Positions 42,189 to 54,186 of a DNA stretch of 64,000 bases are shown here, in pieces (within the stretch, counting starts at the first letter, position 1; each line of letters opens with the position of its first letter). The position numbers and the translations under genes are program-made. Origin of the DNA: Cellulomonas humilata (GTDB lineage: Bacteria > Actinomycetota > Actinomycetes > Actinomycetales > Cellulomonadaceae); the NCBI RefSeq assembly GCF_030814415.1, contig NZ_JAUSVB010000002.1, positions 496,001 to 560,000 on the forward strand, given 5' to 3'. Under the pieces are notes generated by a model. It searched no databases, was not told the origin of the DNA, and was given only the letters and a program-made list of their open reading frames with translations.

Positions 42189-43840
42189 CCGGACGCCGCT
42201 CGCCGGCACGGCTGCTGCTGCTGCTCGTCGGCGTCGCCGTCCTGCTGCTGAGCACGGCAGCCCCGGCGGGCGCGCACGCCACGCTGATCAGCAGCGACCC
42301 GGTCGAGGGCGCCGTCCTCGAGGCGGCCCCGGAACAGGTCCGGCTGACGTTCGACGAGGCGGTCGCCGCGGTGCCGGACGGCGTCCAGGTGTTCGACGCC
42401 GAGGGTGGTCCCGTCGCGTCGTCGGCGGCGGTCACCGGGTCCGAGCTGGCGGTCAGCCTGACCGAGCAGGTCGGGCCCGGGACCCTGATGGTGGTCTGGC
42501 GCGTGCTGTCGGAGGACGGCCATCCGGTCAGCGGGTCGCTCACCTTCTCGGTCGGCGCCCCCAGCGCCGACGTCACGCCCCCGCCCGCCGCCTCGACGAG
42601 CACGACCACGGCGCCCCTCGCGCTGAGCGTGGCTCGCTGGCTGGGGTACGCCGGGCTGCTGCTGTCGACGGGCCTCGTCGCGTTCTGCCTCCTCGTCGTG
42701 CCCGCGGACCAGCTCACCGGCCGGGTCCGGCACCGCCTCGTCACCGTCGCCCGCTCCGCGGCCGCCGTGACCGTGGTGGCATGGCTCGTCGGGCTGCCCC
42801 TGACCGTGATGTACCAGCTCGGGGTCGACACGGGCGCGTTGACCAGGAGCAGCACGTGGGCCGGCGTGCCGACGGCCGAGTACGCCGTGACCGCCGCGGT
42901 CGTGCTCGGGACCGCGACGGCCGTGGGGTTGCTCGGGTCTCCCGCCGCGTCGGGTCGTCTCCCGGCCCTGGTCGCCGGCGCGGTGGCGGTCGTGGCGCCG
43001 GCCTTCACCGGACACACGCGCGCGGCGACCCCCGAGGCGCTGGTGGTCGGCGCCGACATGCTCCACCTGCTCGCGGGCTGCATCTGGCTCGGCGGCCTGG
43101 TGGGTCTCGCGCTGGTGCTCCGTGAGCTTGCCGACCGCGGTGACGTCGGCGCCGTGGTGCTCGCCCGGTTCTCCGGTCTCGCGGCCGGCGTGGTCGTCGC
43201 CCTGGTGGTCGCCGGTTCCGTCCTCGCCTGGCGGATCGTCGGCTCCTGGGACGCCCTGGTGAGCACCGGCTACGGGCGGCTGCTCCTGGTCAAGGTCGCG
43301 TTCGCGCTGGCCGCCGTCGCGATCGCCGCGTGGAACCGGTACCGCCTCCTGGCCGCGCTCCGGGCGAGCACCCGGCAGCGCACGCGGCGTGCGGGCGCCG
43401 ACCTCCTGGTGCGCGCCCTGGTGGCGGAGGCGTCCGTGCTCGTCGTGGTGCTCGCCATCACCGGGTTCATGGTCGACCGCAGCCCGCAGGCCGAGGCCTC
43501 GGCGGTCGGCCGGGAACGGAACAGCGTGCAGACCGCGACGCTCGGCGACGTCACCCTGCAGGCCAGTCTCACGCCGCTGACCCCGGGTCCCAACACGCTC
43601 ACCCTCGAGCTGACCGACTCCTCCGGAGCGCCGTTCGAGGGGTTCGACGCACCCCGGGCGCGGCTCGCCTCGGACGACGTCGACCTCGGGTCGGTGGCGC
43701 TGACGAACGTCGGACCCGGGAGCTACACCGCCGACGTCGTGGTCCCGTCTCCCGGCACCTGGCGGGTCCAGGTCTCGTTGCGGACGAGCGAGTTCGACAA
43801 CCCGGTGACGACCGTCGAGCTCCGGGTCGACGCACCCTGA
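42185..43840 (+). CDS. CopC-CopD fusion, copper import protein
   Basis: Membrane protein of 551 residues. After a signal peptide, CopC begins with the mature His (AHATLISSDPVEGAVLE) and ends near GSLTFSVGAPSA (about 33-130). The CopD multi-helix domain covers about 145-425 (SVARWLGYAGLLLSTGLVAF first; HLLAGCIWLGGLVGLALV typical). A C-terminal extracytoplasmic FixH/YtkA-like beta-domain covers about 440-551. GTG at 42185 overlaps the YcnI-like stop. It imports copper, here possibly to load the secreted copper oxidases encoded on both sides, an inference from position. Confidence 0.92.
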   Translation: MTGRRSPARLLLLLVGVAVLLLSTAAPAGAHATLISSDPVEGAVLEAAPEQVRLTFDEAVAAVPDGVQVFDAEGGPVASSAAVTGSELAVSLTEQVGPGTLMVVWRVLSEDGHPVSGSLTFSVGAPSADVTPPPAASTSTTTAPLALSVARWLGYAGLLLSTGLVAFCLLVVPADQLTGRVRHRLVTVARSAAAVTVVAWLVGLPLTVMYQLGVDTGALTRSSTWAGVPTAEYAVTAAVVLGTATAVGLLGSPAASGRLPALVAGAVAVVAPAFTGHTRAATPEALVVGADMLHLLAGCIWLGGLVGLALVLRELADRGDVGAVVLARFSGLAAGVVVALVVAGSVLAWRIVGSWDALVSTGYGRLLLVKVAFALAAVAIAAWNRYRLLAALRASTRQRTRRAGADLLVRALVAEASVLVVVLAITGFMVDRSPQAEASAVGRERNSVQTATLGDVTLQASLTPLTPGPNTLTLELTDSSGAPFEGFDAPRARLASDDVDLGSVALTNVGPGSYTADVVVPSPGTWRVQVSLRTSEFDNPVTTVELRVDAP

Positions 43841-43862
43841 CGGGCCGGGCCCGACCGGCCCG
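43841..43862 (+). terminator. Hairpin after the CopCD gene
   Basis: CGGGCCGG and CCGGCCCG form a perfect 8-pair stem with a 6-base loop directly after the stop. The remaining gene-free bases to 44115 show no other clear element beyond the next ribosome binding site. Confidence 0.45.
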
Positions 43863-44115
43863 CCTCGATCGACGACGACTCGTGCGGTGAGTTCCTCGCC
43901 GGTCGCCGAGATGTTCTCGCCAGGACGTCGGTCGGGACTTTGGTCCGTATCAGCAACCAGGACAAACCGGGTAGTCCTGGAGCGACTGAACAGCGGTCCA
44001 AGAGCATCCGTCGGCGGCCGCGAGCGCGTTCCGCCGATCACTGCGCCCACGCAGTCGTGGGCAAGGGCCCGGGGTCGACGACGACACCGGGAGTCCGGCA
44101 GGTGGAAGGAACCTC

Positions 44116-47100
44116 ATGTCTGCACAACTGGTCGCGCAGTCCCGAAGTCGGAACGCGCGACGACGTCCCCACCGCCCGCGTGCGGTGCTCGCCTCCCTGT
44201 CGCTCTCCGTCGTCGTGGCGGCCATGATCCTTCCGGCCGGTCCGAGCGGCGCGGTCGGCGCTCCGGCCGTCCTTCCCGTGGCGCTCCCGTCCGGCCCGAC
44301 GGACTCATCGACGGTGCCGCACTACTTCGGGCCGTGGCCCAACTGGGCCAACAGCCCGTTCACGCTCCCGGCGGCGACCGTCGCTATCACCGGTGATGGC
44401 GTGGGGGCTGAGGCGTCGGCAACCGTCGACCCGGTCTCGGGCGGGATCGCCGCCGTCGACGTGACGGCGTCGGGCAGCGGGTACACCACGGCGCCCCAGG
44501 TCACGATCTCCGGCGGCGACGGGACAGCGACCGCGGTCGCGACGATCGCGAGCACGGGTGCCGTGACCCGCTACGTCCTCGACGACCCGGGCGCCGGCTA
44601 CTCCGGCTTCGCGGTCACGGTCGACGGCGGCGGAGGCACGGGTGCCACGGCGACCGCCACCGGCGGAGTGGACGCGGTCGTCCTCGCGGACGGCGGCACC
44701 GGGTACACGATGCCCACCGTCGAGTTCGACCTGCCCGCGATGCCGGACGGCACGCAGGCGAAGGGCCACGTGCCGATGATCGCGAACGGCGACGCGGTCG
44801 ACGGCATGGACGCGAACGGTGTCATCACCGCTGTCGTCGTCGACGAGCCCGGGTCGGGCTACACGAGCGCGCCCGGCGTCGCGATCCACAACGGGACGAT
44901 CTTCGACCCGATCGCCGGGGCGACGCCCGCCCAGGTCGGATCCACGCTCGCCCTCGTCGCCGTGACGCCGGACCAGCTGGGCGCCGACTACACGAGTGCG
45001 CCGACGGTGGTGGTGACCGACCCCGACGGTGCAGGTGCGGGCGCAGCAGTCAGCGCACGGACGTCTGTCGGTGCCGTCACCGGGATCGAGGTGACCCAGC
45101 CGGGCAGCGGCTATCTCACGGTAGGCATGCGCAAGTTCCAGGACGCGCTGCCGCTCCCGTGCGACCCGGCCGGTGCGGGATGCCCGTCCGACCCGTCGGC
45201 CAAGTTCCTGCCGGTCGCGGTCCCGCAAGCCACGACCTACGGCACCCAGGAGGCCGACGAGTACGTCATCGGACTCGTCCAGTACCGGTCGACGTTCAGC
45301 TCCGACCTGCCGCCGTCGCTCGTGCGCGGCTACGTGCAGCTCGAGACCGCCGCCAACGCAGCCGTCAGTCAGCACGTCCCGGTGGCCAACGAGCTGGTGG
45401 ACGGCACCTCGGCGCCGGCGACGGACGCCAACGGCCAGCAGTACTTCGCCGTGACGAGCCCGCAGTATCTCGGCCCGATCATCGCCGCCACCAAGGACCG
45501 CCCGGTGCGGATCGTCTTCCGCAACCTGCTCCCCACGGGCTCGGACGGTGACCTGTTCCTGCCGACCGACAGCAGCCTGATGGGCTCCGGCATGGGCCCC
45601 ATGGCGATGGCCGCCCCGGCCGACCAGGGGACGGTGCTCGACGGGGTGCGCAACCCGGAGTGCTCGCAGGACCCCAAGCCGGACCGCTGCTTCGCCGACA
45701 ACCGCGCCACCCTGCACCTGCACGGTGGCATCACGCCGTGGATCAGCGACGGCACGCCGCACCAGTGGATCACGCCTGCCGGTGAGTCGACCGACTGGCC
45801 GCAGGGCGTCAGCGTGAGCGAGGTCCCCGACATGGCCGCGGCCGCCTGCACGGCGGACGACGACGGGTGCCAGACCTTCTACTACACCAACCAGCAGAGT
45901 GCGCGGCTGATGTTCTACCACGACCACTCGTGGGGCATCACGCGCCTCAACGTGTACGCCGGCGAGGCCGCCGGGTACATGATCAGCGACCCGACCGAGA
46001 AGGCCCTGGTCGACGCCAAGCTGATCCCGGGAGCGGGCGACACCGTCCCGCTCATCGTCCAGGACAAGACGTTCGTGCCCGGCGCCGAGCAGCTCGCGGC
46101 GCAGGACCCGACGTGGGACACCGACCGGTGGGGCACGAAGGGAAGCTTCTGGTACCACCACGTGTACATGCCCGCGCAGAACCCCGGCGACCCGGGCGGC
46201 ATGAGTGCCTACGGCCGCTGGATGTACGGCCCGTGGTTCTGGCCGCCGGCCGCGGACACGACGTACGGACCGATCGCCAACCCGTACTACGACCCCGCCT
46301 GCAACCTCGACGTCCCGTCGACGTGGCAGTACGACGTGGACCCGTTCTGCGAGCCCGAGCTGATCCCCGGCACACCGAACATCTCGGTGGGCATGGAGCA
46401 GTTCAACGACACGCCGCTCGTCAACGGCGTGGCCTACCCGACGGTCACCCTGGACCCGAAGACCTATCGGATGCGCGTGCTCAACGCGGCGAACGACCGG
46501 TTCTTCAACTTCCAGTGGTACCTCGCCGACCCGACGCAGGGTGACGGCACCACCGAGGTGGCGCTCGACCCGGTAGCGCTCGCGGCCGCACAGACCGACC
46601 CGACGGTGTTCCCGACGCCCGTCGGCGCGAACACCAGCACCGCCGGGCCCGACTGGGTGCAGATCGCCAGCGAGGGCGGCTTCCTGCCGGCCCCGGCTGT
46701 CATCGACGGTCAGCAGCCGACGACGTGGATCACCGACCCGACGCGCTTCGACGTCGGGAACGTGGACAAGCACTCGCTGCTGCTCGCTCCTGCCGAGCGC
46801 GCGGACGTCATCGTGGACTTCTCGAAGTTCGCGGGCCGCACGCTCATCCTGTACAACGACGCGCCTGCCGCGTTCCCGGCCCGCGTGCCGTCGTACGACT
46901 ACTACACCGGCGCACCCGACCTCAGCCCGGTCGGCGCACCGGAGATCATGCCCGGGTACGGGCCCAACACCCGCACCGTCATGCAGGTGACGATCGCGGC
47001 GGTCGATCCGGCTCCGGCCTTCGACCTCGTCAAGCTCCAGGCGGCGTTCAAGCACAACGCCCAGGGCACCGGCGTGTTCGAGTCCGGGCAGCACCCGGTG

Positions 47101-48780
47101 ATCGTCGGCCAGGCCGCGTACAACAGTGCGTACGGGTCGTCGTTCGCCGCGAGCAGCAACTGCAACGCGAAGGGCTCGCCGCTGCAGAAGTGCGACGGAC
47201 TCGTCCGCGTCAACGACACGACCGCCTTCGGGTTCAACACGCTACGAGGACAGGCGACGAAGTCGTCCGTCACGCTGCAGCCCAAGGCCATCCACGACGA
47301 GATGAACGCGACCACGTTCGACGAGTTCGGCCGCATGCAGGCCAACCTCGGCGTCGAGGCGCAGCCACCGACACCGGGGGCGCAGAACGTCACGCTGTAC
47401 CCGTACGTCAACCCGGCGACCGAGATCATCGACGGCACCGCGCTCCCGAGCGCGGACGTGAAGGTGACACCGGTGTCGTCGACGTCGGACGGGATGCAGA
47501 TCTGGCGGTTCACGCACAACGGCGTCGACACCCACCCGATCCACTTCCACCTCTACGACGTGCAGGTGCTCAACCGGGTGACGTGGGACAACATCATCAT
47601 CCCGCCTGATCCGAACGAGCTGGGCTGGAAGGACACCGTCCGGATCGCTCCGCTCGAGGACACGATCGTCGCCCTGCGGCCGATCATCCCGAAGGTGCCC
47701 TTCGAGGTGCCCAACTCGGTGCGGCTGCTCAACCCGATGATGCCCGTGGGCTCGACCACGATGTTCAACAACGTCGACGTCCAAGGGAACCCGACCACGG
47801 CGATCCAGAACCAGCTGGTGAACTTCGGGTGGGAGTACGTCTACCACTGCCACATCCTCAGCCACGAGGAGATGGACATGATGCGACCGGTCAGCCTCGC
47901 GCTGCCACCGATCGCACCCGGTGCGCCGACGTTCACCACGACGGGCAACGGGAACAACCGGCGCATCGTCGTCACCTGGCTCGACAACTCGATCACGGAG
48001 ACCGACTTCCTGGTGCAACGCTCCACGGACGGGTCGACGTGGAACACCGTGGGCACGCCACGGGTCCAGCCGCTCGTCGGCAACGACCACGGCACGCGCA
48101 ACTACACCGATCCGACGTCGAACGCGTCAGCGGCGGCGCTCTACCGGGTCGTCGCGCGCAACGCGGTGGGTTACGGCGGGGCATTCCCGAGCCTGACGGT
48201 GCAGAGCACGTCCGCCTCGGCGGCCGTGAACGCACCTGCGGCACCGACCGGGTTCACGGCGACGCTGCAGGCGGGACCGCGAGCGGCGCTGGCGTGGAAC
48301 GACGTGGCGAACAACGAGACCGGCTACGTCGTGCAGCGGTCGACGGGCGGAGGGGCGTGGACGCAGCTCGCGGCACTCCCCGCCGGCGCCAGGAGCTACT
48401 CGGACACGAGCGTCACGCTCGGATCGGCGTACTCCTACCGGGTGGGGGCCGTGAACGTCGCGGCTACCGTCCTGAGCCCCGCGGTGGACCTCACGGTGGC
48501 CGCTCCGGCAGCACCCGTGCCGGCCGCCACTGCGGCCCGTGTCAGCACCAACCGCGAGCAGGTCGCGGTGACCTGGGCGGACGTGACGGGTGAGTCCGGT
48601 TACACCGTCCAGTGGAGCTCGAACGGCACCACCGTCACGGGCTCGTCGACCCGTGCGGCGAACTCGACGAGCTACACCACAGGGAACCTCGCCATCCAGG
48701 TCTGGTACGTCCGAGTGGGTGCGACCAACGCGCTCGGCACCACCTGGTCCGGCTGGGTGACCGTCCCGGCGGCGCCGTGA
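44116..48780 (+). CDS. Giant secreted multicopper oxidase with GSGYT repeats and FN3 tail, 1554 aa
   Basis: Signal peptide (about 1-48). Residues about 110-345 hold six units around GSGYTTAPQVTI-like sequence. The multicopper oxidase domain (about 350-1265) has all four copper motifs: LHLHGG (about 533), FYHDHSWG (about 599), HPIHFHLYD (about 1139) and YHCHILSHEEMDMM (about 1244) with the type-1 Cys, His and Met. Three fibronectin-III domains follow (about 1270-1554). The ATG follows GGTGGAAGGAACC. Laccase- or bilirubin-oxidase-like activity is expected; phenols, metal ions or lignin-type substrates are possible. It is about three times the usual length. It lies after copper-import genes and ends at a strong terminator. 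Confidence 0.92.
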   Translation: MSAQLVAQSRSRNARRRPHRPRAVLASLSLSVVVAAMILPAGPSGAVGAPAVLPVALPSGPTDSSTVPHYFGPWPNWANSPFTLPAATVAITGDGVGAEASATVDPVSGGIAAVDVTASGSGYTTAPQVTISGGDGTATAVATIASTGAVTRYVLDDPGAGYSGFAVTVDGGGGTGATATATGGVDAVVLADGGTGYTMPTVEFDLPAMPDGTQAKGHVPMIANGDAVDGMDANGVITAVVVDEPGSGYTSAPGVAIHNGTIFDPIAGATPAQVGSTLALVAVTPDQLGADYTSAPTVVVTDPDGAGAGAAVSARTSVGAVTGIEVTQPGSGYLTVGMRKFQDALPLPCDPAGAGCPSDPSAKFLPVAVPQATTYGTQEADEYVIGLVQYRSTFSSDLPPSLVRGYVQLETAANAAVSQHVPVANELVDGTSAPATDANGQQYFAVTSPQYLGPIIAATKDRPVRIVFRNLLPTGSDGDLFLPTDSSLMGSGMGPMAMAAPADQGTVLDGVRNPECSQDPKPDRCFADNRATLHLHGGITPWISDGTPHQWITPAGESTDWPQGVSVSEVPDMAAAACTADDDGCQTFYYTNQQSARLMFYHDHSWGITRLNVYAGEAAGYMISDPTEKALVDAKLIPGAGDTVPLIVQDKTFVPGAEQLAAQDPTWDTDRWGTKGSFWYHHVYMPAQNPGDPGGMSAYGRWMYGPWFWPPAADTTYGPIANPYYDPACNLDVPSTWQYDVDPFCEPELIPGTPNISVGMEQFNDTPLVNGVAYPTVTLDPKTYRMRVLNAANDRFFNFQWYLADPTQGDGTTEVALDPVALAAAQTDPTVFPTPVGANTSTAGPDWVQIASEGGFLPAPAVIDGQQPTTWITDPTRFDVGNVDKHSLLLAPAERADVIVDFSKFAGRTLILYNDAPAAFPARVPSYDYYTGAPDLSPVGAPEIMPGYGPNTRTVMQVTIAAVDPAPAFDLVKLQAAFKHNAQGTGVFESGQHPVIVGQAAYNSAYGSSFAASSNCNAKGSPLQKCDGLVRVNDTTAFGFNTLRGQATKSSVTLQPKAIHDEMNATTFDEFGRMQANLGVEAQPPTPGAQNVTLYPYVNPATEIIDGTALPSADVKVTPVSSTSDGMQIWRFTHNGVDTHPIHFHLYDVQVLNRVTWDNIIIPPDPNELGWKDTVRIAPLEDTIVALRPIIPKVPFEVPNSVRLLNPMMPVGSTTMFNNVDVQGNPTTAIQNQLVNFGWEYVYHCHILSHEEMDMMRPVSLALPPIAPGAPTFTTTGNGNNRRIVVTWLDNSITETDFLVQRSTDGSTWNTVGTPRVQPLVGNDHGTRNYTDPTSNASAAALYRVVARNAVGYGGAFPSLTVQSTSASAAVNAPAAPTGFTATLQAGPRAALAWNDVANNETGYVVQRSTGGGAWTQLAALPAGARSYSDTSVTLGSAYSYRVGAVNVAATVLSPAVDLTVAAPAAPVPAATAARVSTNREQVAVTWADVTGESGYTVQWSSNGTTVTGSSTRAANSTSYTTGNLAIQVWYVRVGATNALGTTWSGWVTVPAAP

Positions 48781-48797
48781 CGACGCCGACCGCATGA

Positions 48798-48834
48798 CGG
48801 TGCGGCCGCACGAGCCACTCGTGCGGCCGCACCG
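48798..48834. terminator. Bidirectional terminator after the multicopper oxidase
   Basis: A perfect 17-pair stem (CGGTGCGGCCGCACGAG with its complement) and a CCA loop, 18 bases after the oxidase stop, in a convergent junction. The rest of the interval to 48990 shows nothing further. Confidence 0.85.
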
Positions 48835-48990
48835 GCGTCAGCGTCGGGAGACCGCGGCCTTCCGCGGGGGCATCGAGAGGGGCTCCTGCGAGGGGAACGG
48901 CTGCGGACGCCAGGAACCCGCAGGCCGACGGTCAACCCCTGCGCCGGGAGTCCCACATCGCGAACGGCGGAGGAGCCGGGGCTGCGCGTC

Positions 48991-49743
48991 TCAGGCGCGC
49001 AGCACCTGCACCCCGGTGCGCTCGAGCTCGGCGACGACGGGGTTCTGCGGGTCGGCGTCGCTGACGATCCCGGCGACCTCGTCGAGCCGGAGAACGGGGA
49101 ACGGGGATGCCGCGCCGATCTTCTCCTCGCTGGCCATGACCCACGTCTGCGCGGCCCGGCGCGAGAGGGTGCGCTTCATCGCGGCCTCGTCGGCGTCGCC
49201 CGTCGTCAGGCCGGTGTCCGGTCGTACGCCGGTGACGCCCAGGAGGAAGAGGTCGGCGCTGATCAGGGCGGCCGCCTCGGCGGTGGCGGCACCGGAGGTC
49301 ACCACCGAGTGCTTGAACAGCCGGCCGCCCAGGAGGAAGACCTCCGCCGGGTGGTCGACGAGCGCGACGGCGATGGTCGGGCTGTGGGTGATCACGGTGA
49401 GCCCGTCGTCGCGCGGCAGGGCACGGGCGACCTCGAGCGCGGTGGTGCCGCCGTCCAGGATCAGCGTGCTCCCCGGCTGGACCAGCTGGAGGCACGCGGC
49501 CGCGACGCGCTGCTTGCTGCTCGTCGCGATCTCCTGCCGACGCGCATAGCTCGCCGCGGCGGGCGCGACCGGGATCGCGCCGCCGTACACCCGCTGGCAC
49601 AGCCCGGCGACCGCGAGCTCACGCAGGTCGCGCCGGATCGTGTCCTCGGACGTGTCCAGCTCGGTCGCCAGGTCCTTGGCGACGAGCCTCCCGTCGACGC
49701 GGAGCCTGTCGAGCAGGAGCTCTTTGCGTTGCGCTGCCAGCAT
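48991..49743 (-). CDS. DeoR-family transcriptional regulator
   Basis: Repressor of 250 residues. The DeoR winged helix (RKELLLDRLRVDGRLVAKDLA, LDTSEDTIRRDLRELAVAG) is followed by a sugar-phosphate-isomerase-like effector domain (GSTLILDGGTTALEVARALP, VFLLGGRLFKHSVVTSG, DLFLLGVTGVRPDTGLTT, SEEKIG). The ATG is 6 bases after GGAGGATC. It is divergent from the DUF4406 gene, 44 bases away, with TGCACGA/TCGTGCA arms between them. The ligand is probably a phosphorylated sugar, by family only. Confidence 0.9.
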   Translation of the reverse strand: MLAAQRKELLLDRLRVDGRLVAKDLATELDTSEDTIRRDLRELAVAGLCQRVYGGAIPVAPAAASYARRQEIATSSKQRVAAACLQLVQPGSTLILDGGTTALEVARALPRDDGLTVITHSPTIAVALVDHPAEVFLLGGRLFKHSVVTSGAATAEAAALISADLFLLGVTGVRPDTGLTTGDADEAAMKRTLSRRAAQTWVMASEEKIGAASPFPVLRLDEVAGIVSDADPQNPVVAELERTGVQVLRA

Positions 49744-49776
49744 GCACGATCCTCCGCGATTGTTCCGACTCGTGCA
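49743..49776. promoter_or_regulatory. Inverted arms TGCACGA...TCGTGCA between divergent genes
   Basis: Perfect 7-base arms at 49743-49749 and 49770-49776, 20 bases apart. The pair spans both promoters and suits a DeoR operator. Confidence 0.45.
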
Positions 49777-49782
49777 TAGTAT
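49777..49782 (+). promoter_or_regulatory. -10 box (TAGTAT) of a leaderless transcript
   Basis: TAGTAT ends 5 bases before the ATG at 49788 and directly abuts the right arm of the inverted repeat. Confidence 0.5.
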
Positions 49783-49787
49783 GCCCT

Positions 49788-50189
49788 ATGACAACTCCTC
49801 TGCTGATCCTCATCGCCGGCCCCTACCGCTCCGGGACGGGCGACGACCCGGAGCTGATGGCCCGGAACCTGCGCCGCCTGGAAGAGGCGGCCTGGCCCGT
49901 CTTCCGTGCTGGTCACATCCCCATGATCGGAGAGTGGGTGGCCCTTCCCGTGCTGAGCAGCGCCGGTGCGGACGGTCCGCTGAGCCCGCTGGCGGAGGAG
50001 GTGATGTACCCGACCGCGGAGCGGCTGCTCCAGCACTGCGACGCGGTCCTGCGCCTCGACGGAGCCTCGACGGGCGCGGACCAGGACGTCGCAATCGCGC
50101 AAGAACGAGGACTCCCGGTCTACCGCCGCGTCGAGGACGTGCCCGGGTTCGTCCGCGAGCCGGAGAGCGCGGGAGCGGGACGACCCTGA
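49788..50189 (+). CDS. DUF4406 / nucleoside-deoxyribosyltransferase-like protein
   Basis: Cytoplasmic protein of 133 residues. It opens LLILIAGPYRSGTGDDPELMARNLRRLEEAAWPVFRAGHIPMIGEW (core LILIAGPYRSG), and later has CDAVLRLDGASTGADQDVAIAQERGLPVYR, the layout of DUF4406 and nucleoside 2-deoxyribosyltransferase-like folds: N-terminal AGPY, a central Asp/Gly turn and an alternating beta/alpha end. Activity is not established. It starts from a leaderless promoter shared back to back with the DeoR gene, whose product may control it. Confidence 0.65.
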   Translation: MTTPLLILIAGPYRSGTGDDPELMARNLRRLEEAAWPVFRAGHIPMIGEWVALPVLSSAGADGPLSPLAEEVMYPTAERLLQHCDAVLRLDGASTGADQDVAIAQERGLPVYRRVEDVPGFVREPESAGAGRP

Positions 50190-50230
50190 CCGCGTACCGC
50201 CCGCCGGGACGGACCGGGGCCGGACGTGCT

Positions 50231-50270
50231 CGTGCCCGACCGCCGCGGGAGGGCGCGACGGTCGGGCACG
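50231..50270. terminator. Hairpin in a convergent junction
   Basis: CGTGCCCGACCG and CGGTCGGGCACG pair perfectly over 12 bases around a 16-base loop, between the DUF4406 gene and the convergent xylanase. Confidence 0.7.
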
Positions 50271-50277
50271 GGCAGTG

Positions 50278-52884
<2,607 letters not shown>

Positions 52885-52930
52885 TCACACTGCTCGCGCA
52901 CGCGACCGTCCTCCAGGCTGCGAAACGATT

Positions 52931-52942
52931 TACACCGGTGTA
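52931..52942. promoter_or_regulatory. Xylan operator site 1, TACACCGGTGTA
   Basis: A perfect 12-base palindrome with central CG between the divergent xylanase and LacI genes, within TTTACACCGGTGTAGA. Related copies are at 54175 and 55705. Confidence 0.65.
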
Positions 52943-52978
52943 GACGCGCGGTCCGACCGACGCGCCACGGCTCTCCGG

Positions 52979-52984
52979 TATGTT
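52979..52984 (+). promoter_or_regulatory. Possible -10 box (TATGTT) of the xylan LacI gene
   Basis: TATGTT fits TANNNT, 37 bases downstream of the operator palindrome and 70 before the GTG at 53055, which has its own GAGGAGG site. Confidence 0.35.
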
Positions 52985-53054
52985 GCGACCGCCGAGGTCA
53001 CGGTGCTCGCTGCGAGCGGCACACGATCCCGACGCGGCGACGTGAGGAGGGCCT

Positions 53055-54086
53055 GTGGCGACGATGGCCGACGTCGCGCGGCACGCCGGTGTGTCCGTCA
53101 AGACGGTGTCGAACGTGCTCAGCGGGTACCCCCACGTCCGGGACACCACCAAGGACCGCGTGCTGGCCTCCGTCGACGCGCTCGGGTACGAGATCAACGT
53201 GACGGCGAAGATCTTCCGGTCCGGACGCAGCGGCGTCGTCGGTCTCGCCGTCCCCGAGCTCGGGCAGCCCTACTTCGGCGAGCTCGCCGACGAGATCCTC
53301 GCGGCCGCGCGCCGGCACGGTCTGCAGGTGCTGATCGAGCCGACGGGGTTCACGCGTGAGGGTGAGCTCACGGCGCTGCGGGTGCCCCGTCGTGGCCTCG
53401 TCGACGGTCTGATCTTCAGCCCCGCTGCGCTCGTCCAGGCCGACGCGCACCTGCTGGACGCGCTCGGCTACCCGCTCGTGCTGCTGGGTGAGCAGATGTT
53501 CTCGCCGAGCGTCGACCACGTCACCATGCGGAACATCGACGGCGCGCGGGCGGCGACCGACCTGCTCCTCGATGCCGGCCGACGCCACATCGCCGTGATC
53601 GGCATGCTGCACGCCGAGACCGCCGGGTCTGCCTGGCTGCGCTACACCGGCTACCAGCAGGCGCTCGAGGCACGCGGGATCGAGGTGGACACCCGACTGC
53701 TCGGCTGGGCGGACCTGGGGTGGCACCGTGCCAACGGGGCGCGTGCGATGGCCGACGTGCTCGACACCGGCGTACCGGTCGACGGCGTGGTCGCGTTCAA
53801 CGACGCGCTGGCCATCGGCGCGATGTACGAGCTGCAGTCGCGCGGCCTCGCGATCCCGCAGGACGTCGGGGTCGTCGGCTTCGACGACATCGAGGACTCG
53901 CGCTTCTCCGTGCCGACGCTCACCACCGTCGACCCGGGCCGGCGGGAGATCGCGAGCGTCGCGGTCGACATCCTGCGTCGGCGGATGCGTGAGGGGCCGG
54001 GTCCGAGCGGGCACAGCGCTCCTGTGCTCTACCTCGCCGGCATGCGGATCGTCGAGCGGGACAGCACGCCGCGACACGACGGCTGA
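53055..54086 (+). CDS. LacI-family regulator of the xylan locus
   Basis: Repressor of 343 residues with a LacI helix-turn-helix (TMADVARHAGVSVKTVSNVLSGYPHV) and a sugar-binding effector domain (GVVGLAVPELGQPYFGELADEIL, GVVAFNDALAIGAMYELQSRG cut at its core, GVVGFDDIEDSRFSVPTLTTV). The GTG is 6 bases after GAGGAGG. It is divergent from one GH10 xylanase and upstream of the esterase/DUF3237 pair and the second xylanase. The palindrome TACACCGGTGTA occurs before all of these units, so xylo-oligosaccharides are the likely inducer (inference). Confidence 0.92.
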   Translation: MATMADVARHAGVSVKTVSNVLSGYPHVRDTTKDRVLASVDALGYEINVTAKIFRSGRSGVVGLAVPELGQPYFGELADEILAAARRHGLQVLIEPTGFTREGELTALRVPRRGLVDGLIFSPAALVQADAHLLDALGYPLVLLGEQMFSPSVDHVTMRNIDGARAATDLLLDAGRRHIAVIGMLHAETAGSAWLRYTGYQQALEARGIEVDTRLLGWADLGWHRANGARAMADVLDTGVPVDGVVAFNDALAIGAMYELQSRGLAIPQDVGVVGFDDIEDSRFSVPTLTTVDPGRREIASVAVDILRRRMREGPGPSGHSAPVLYLAGMRIVERDSTPRHDG

Positions 54087-54174
54087 CCCGACGGCGGGCT
54101 GCCGCCGCGGCACGTCGTCGACGCCGATTGACACGTCTCGCGCGCCTTGCCAGGGTGACGCCTCACGCCGGCCC

Positions 54175-54186
54175 TACACCGGTGGA
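54175..54186. promoter_or_regulatory. Xylan operator site 2, TACACCGGTGGA
   Basis: 11 of 12 bases match the palindrome at 52931-52942. It lies 59 bases before the esterase GTG at 54245. Confidence 0.6.

Noticed and set aside
44400..45130. GSGYT repeats considered as a separate surface protein
   Set aside because: The frame is continuous with the multicopper oxidase and has no internal stop or start with a ribosome binding site.
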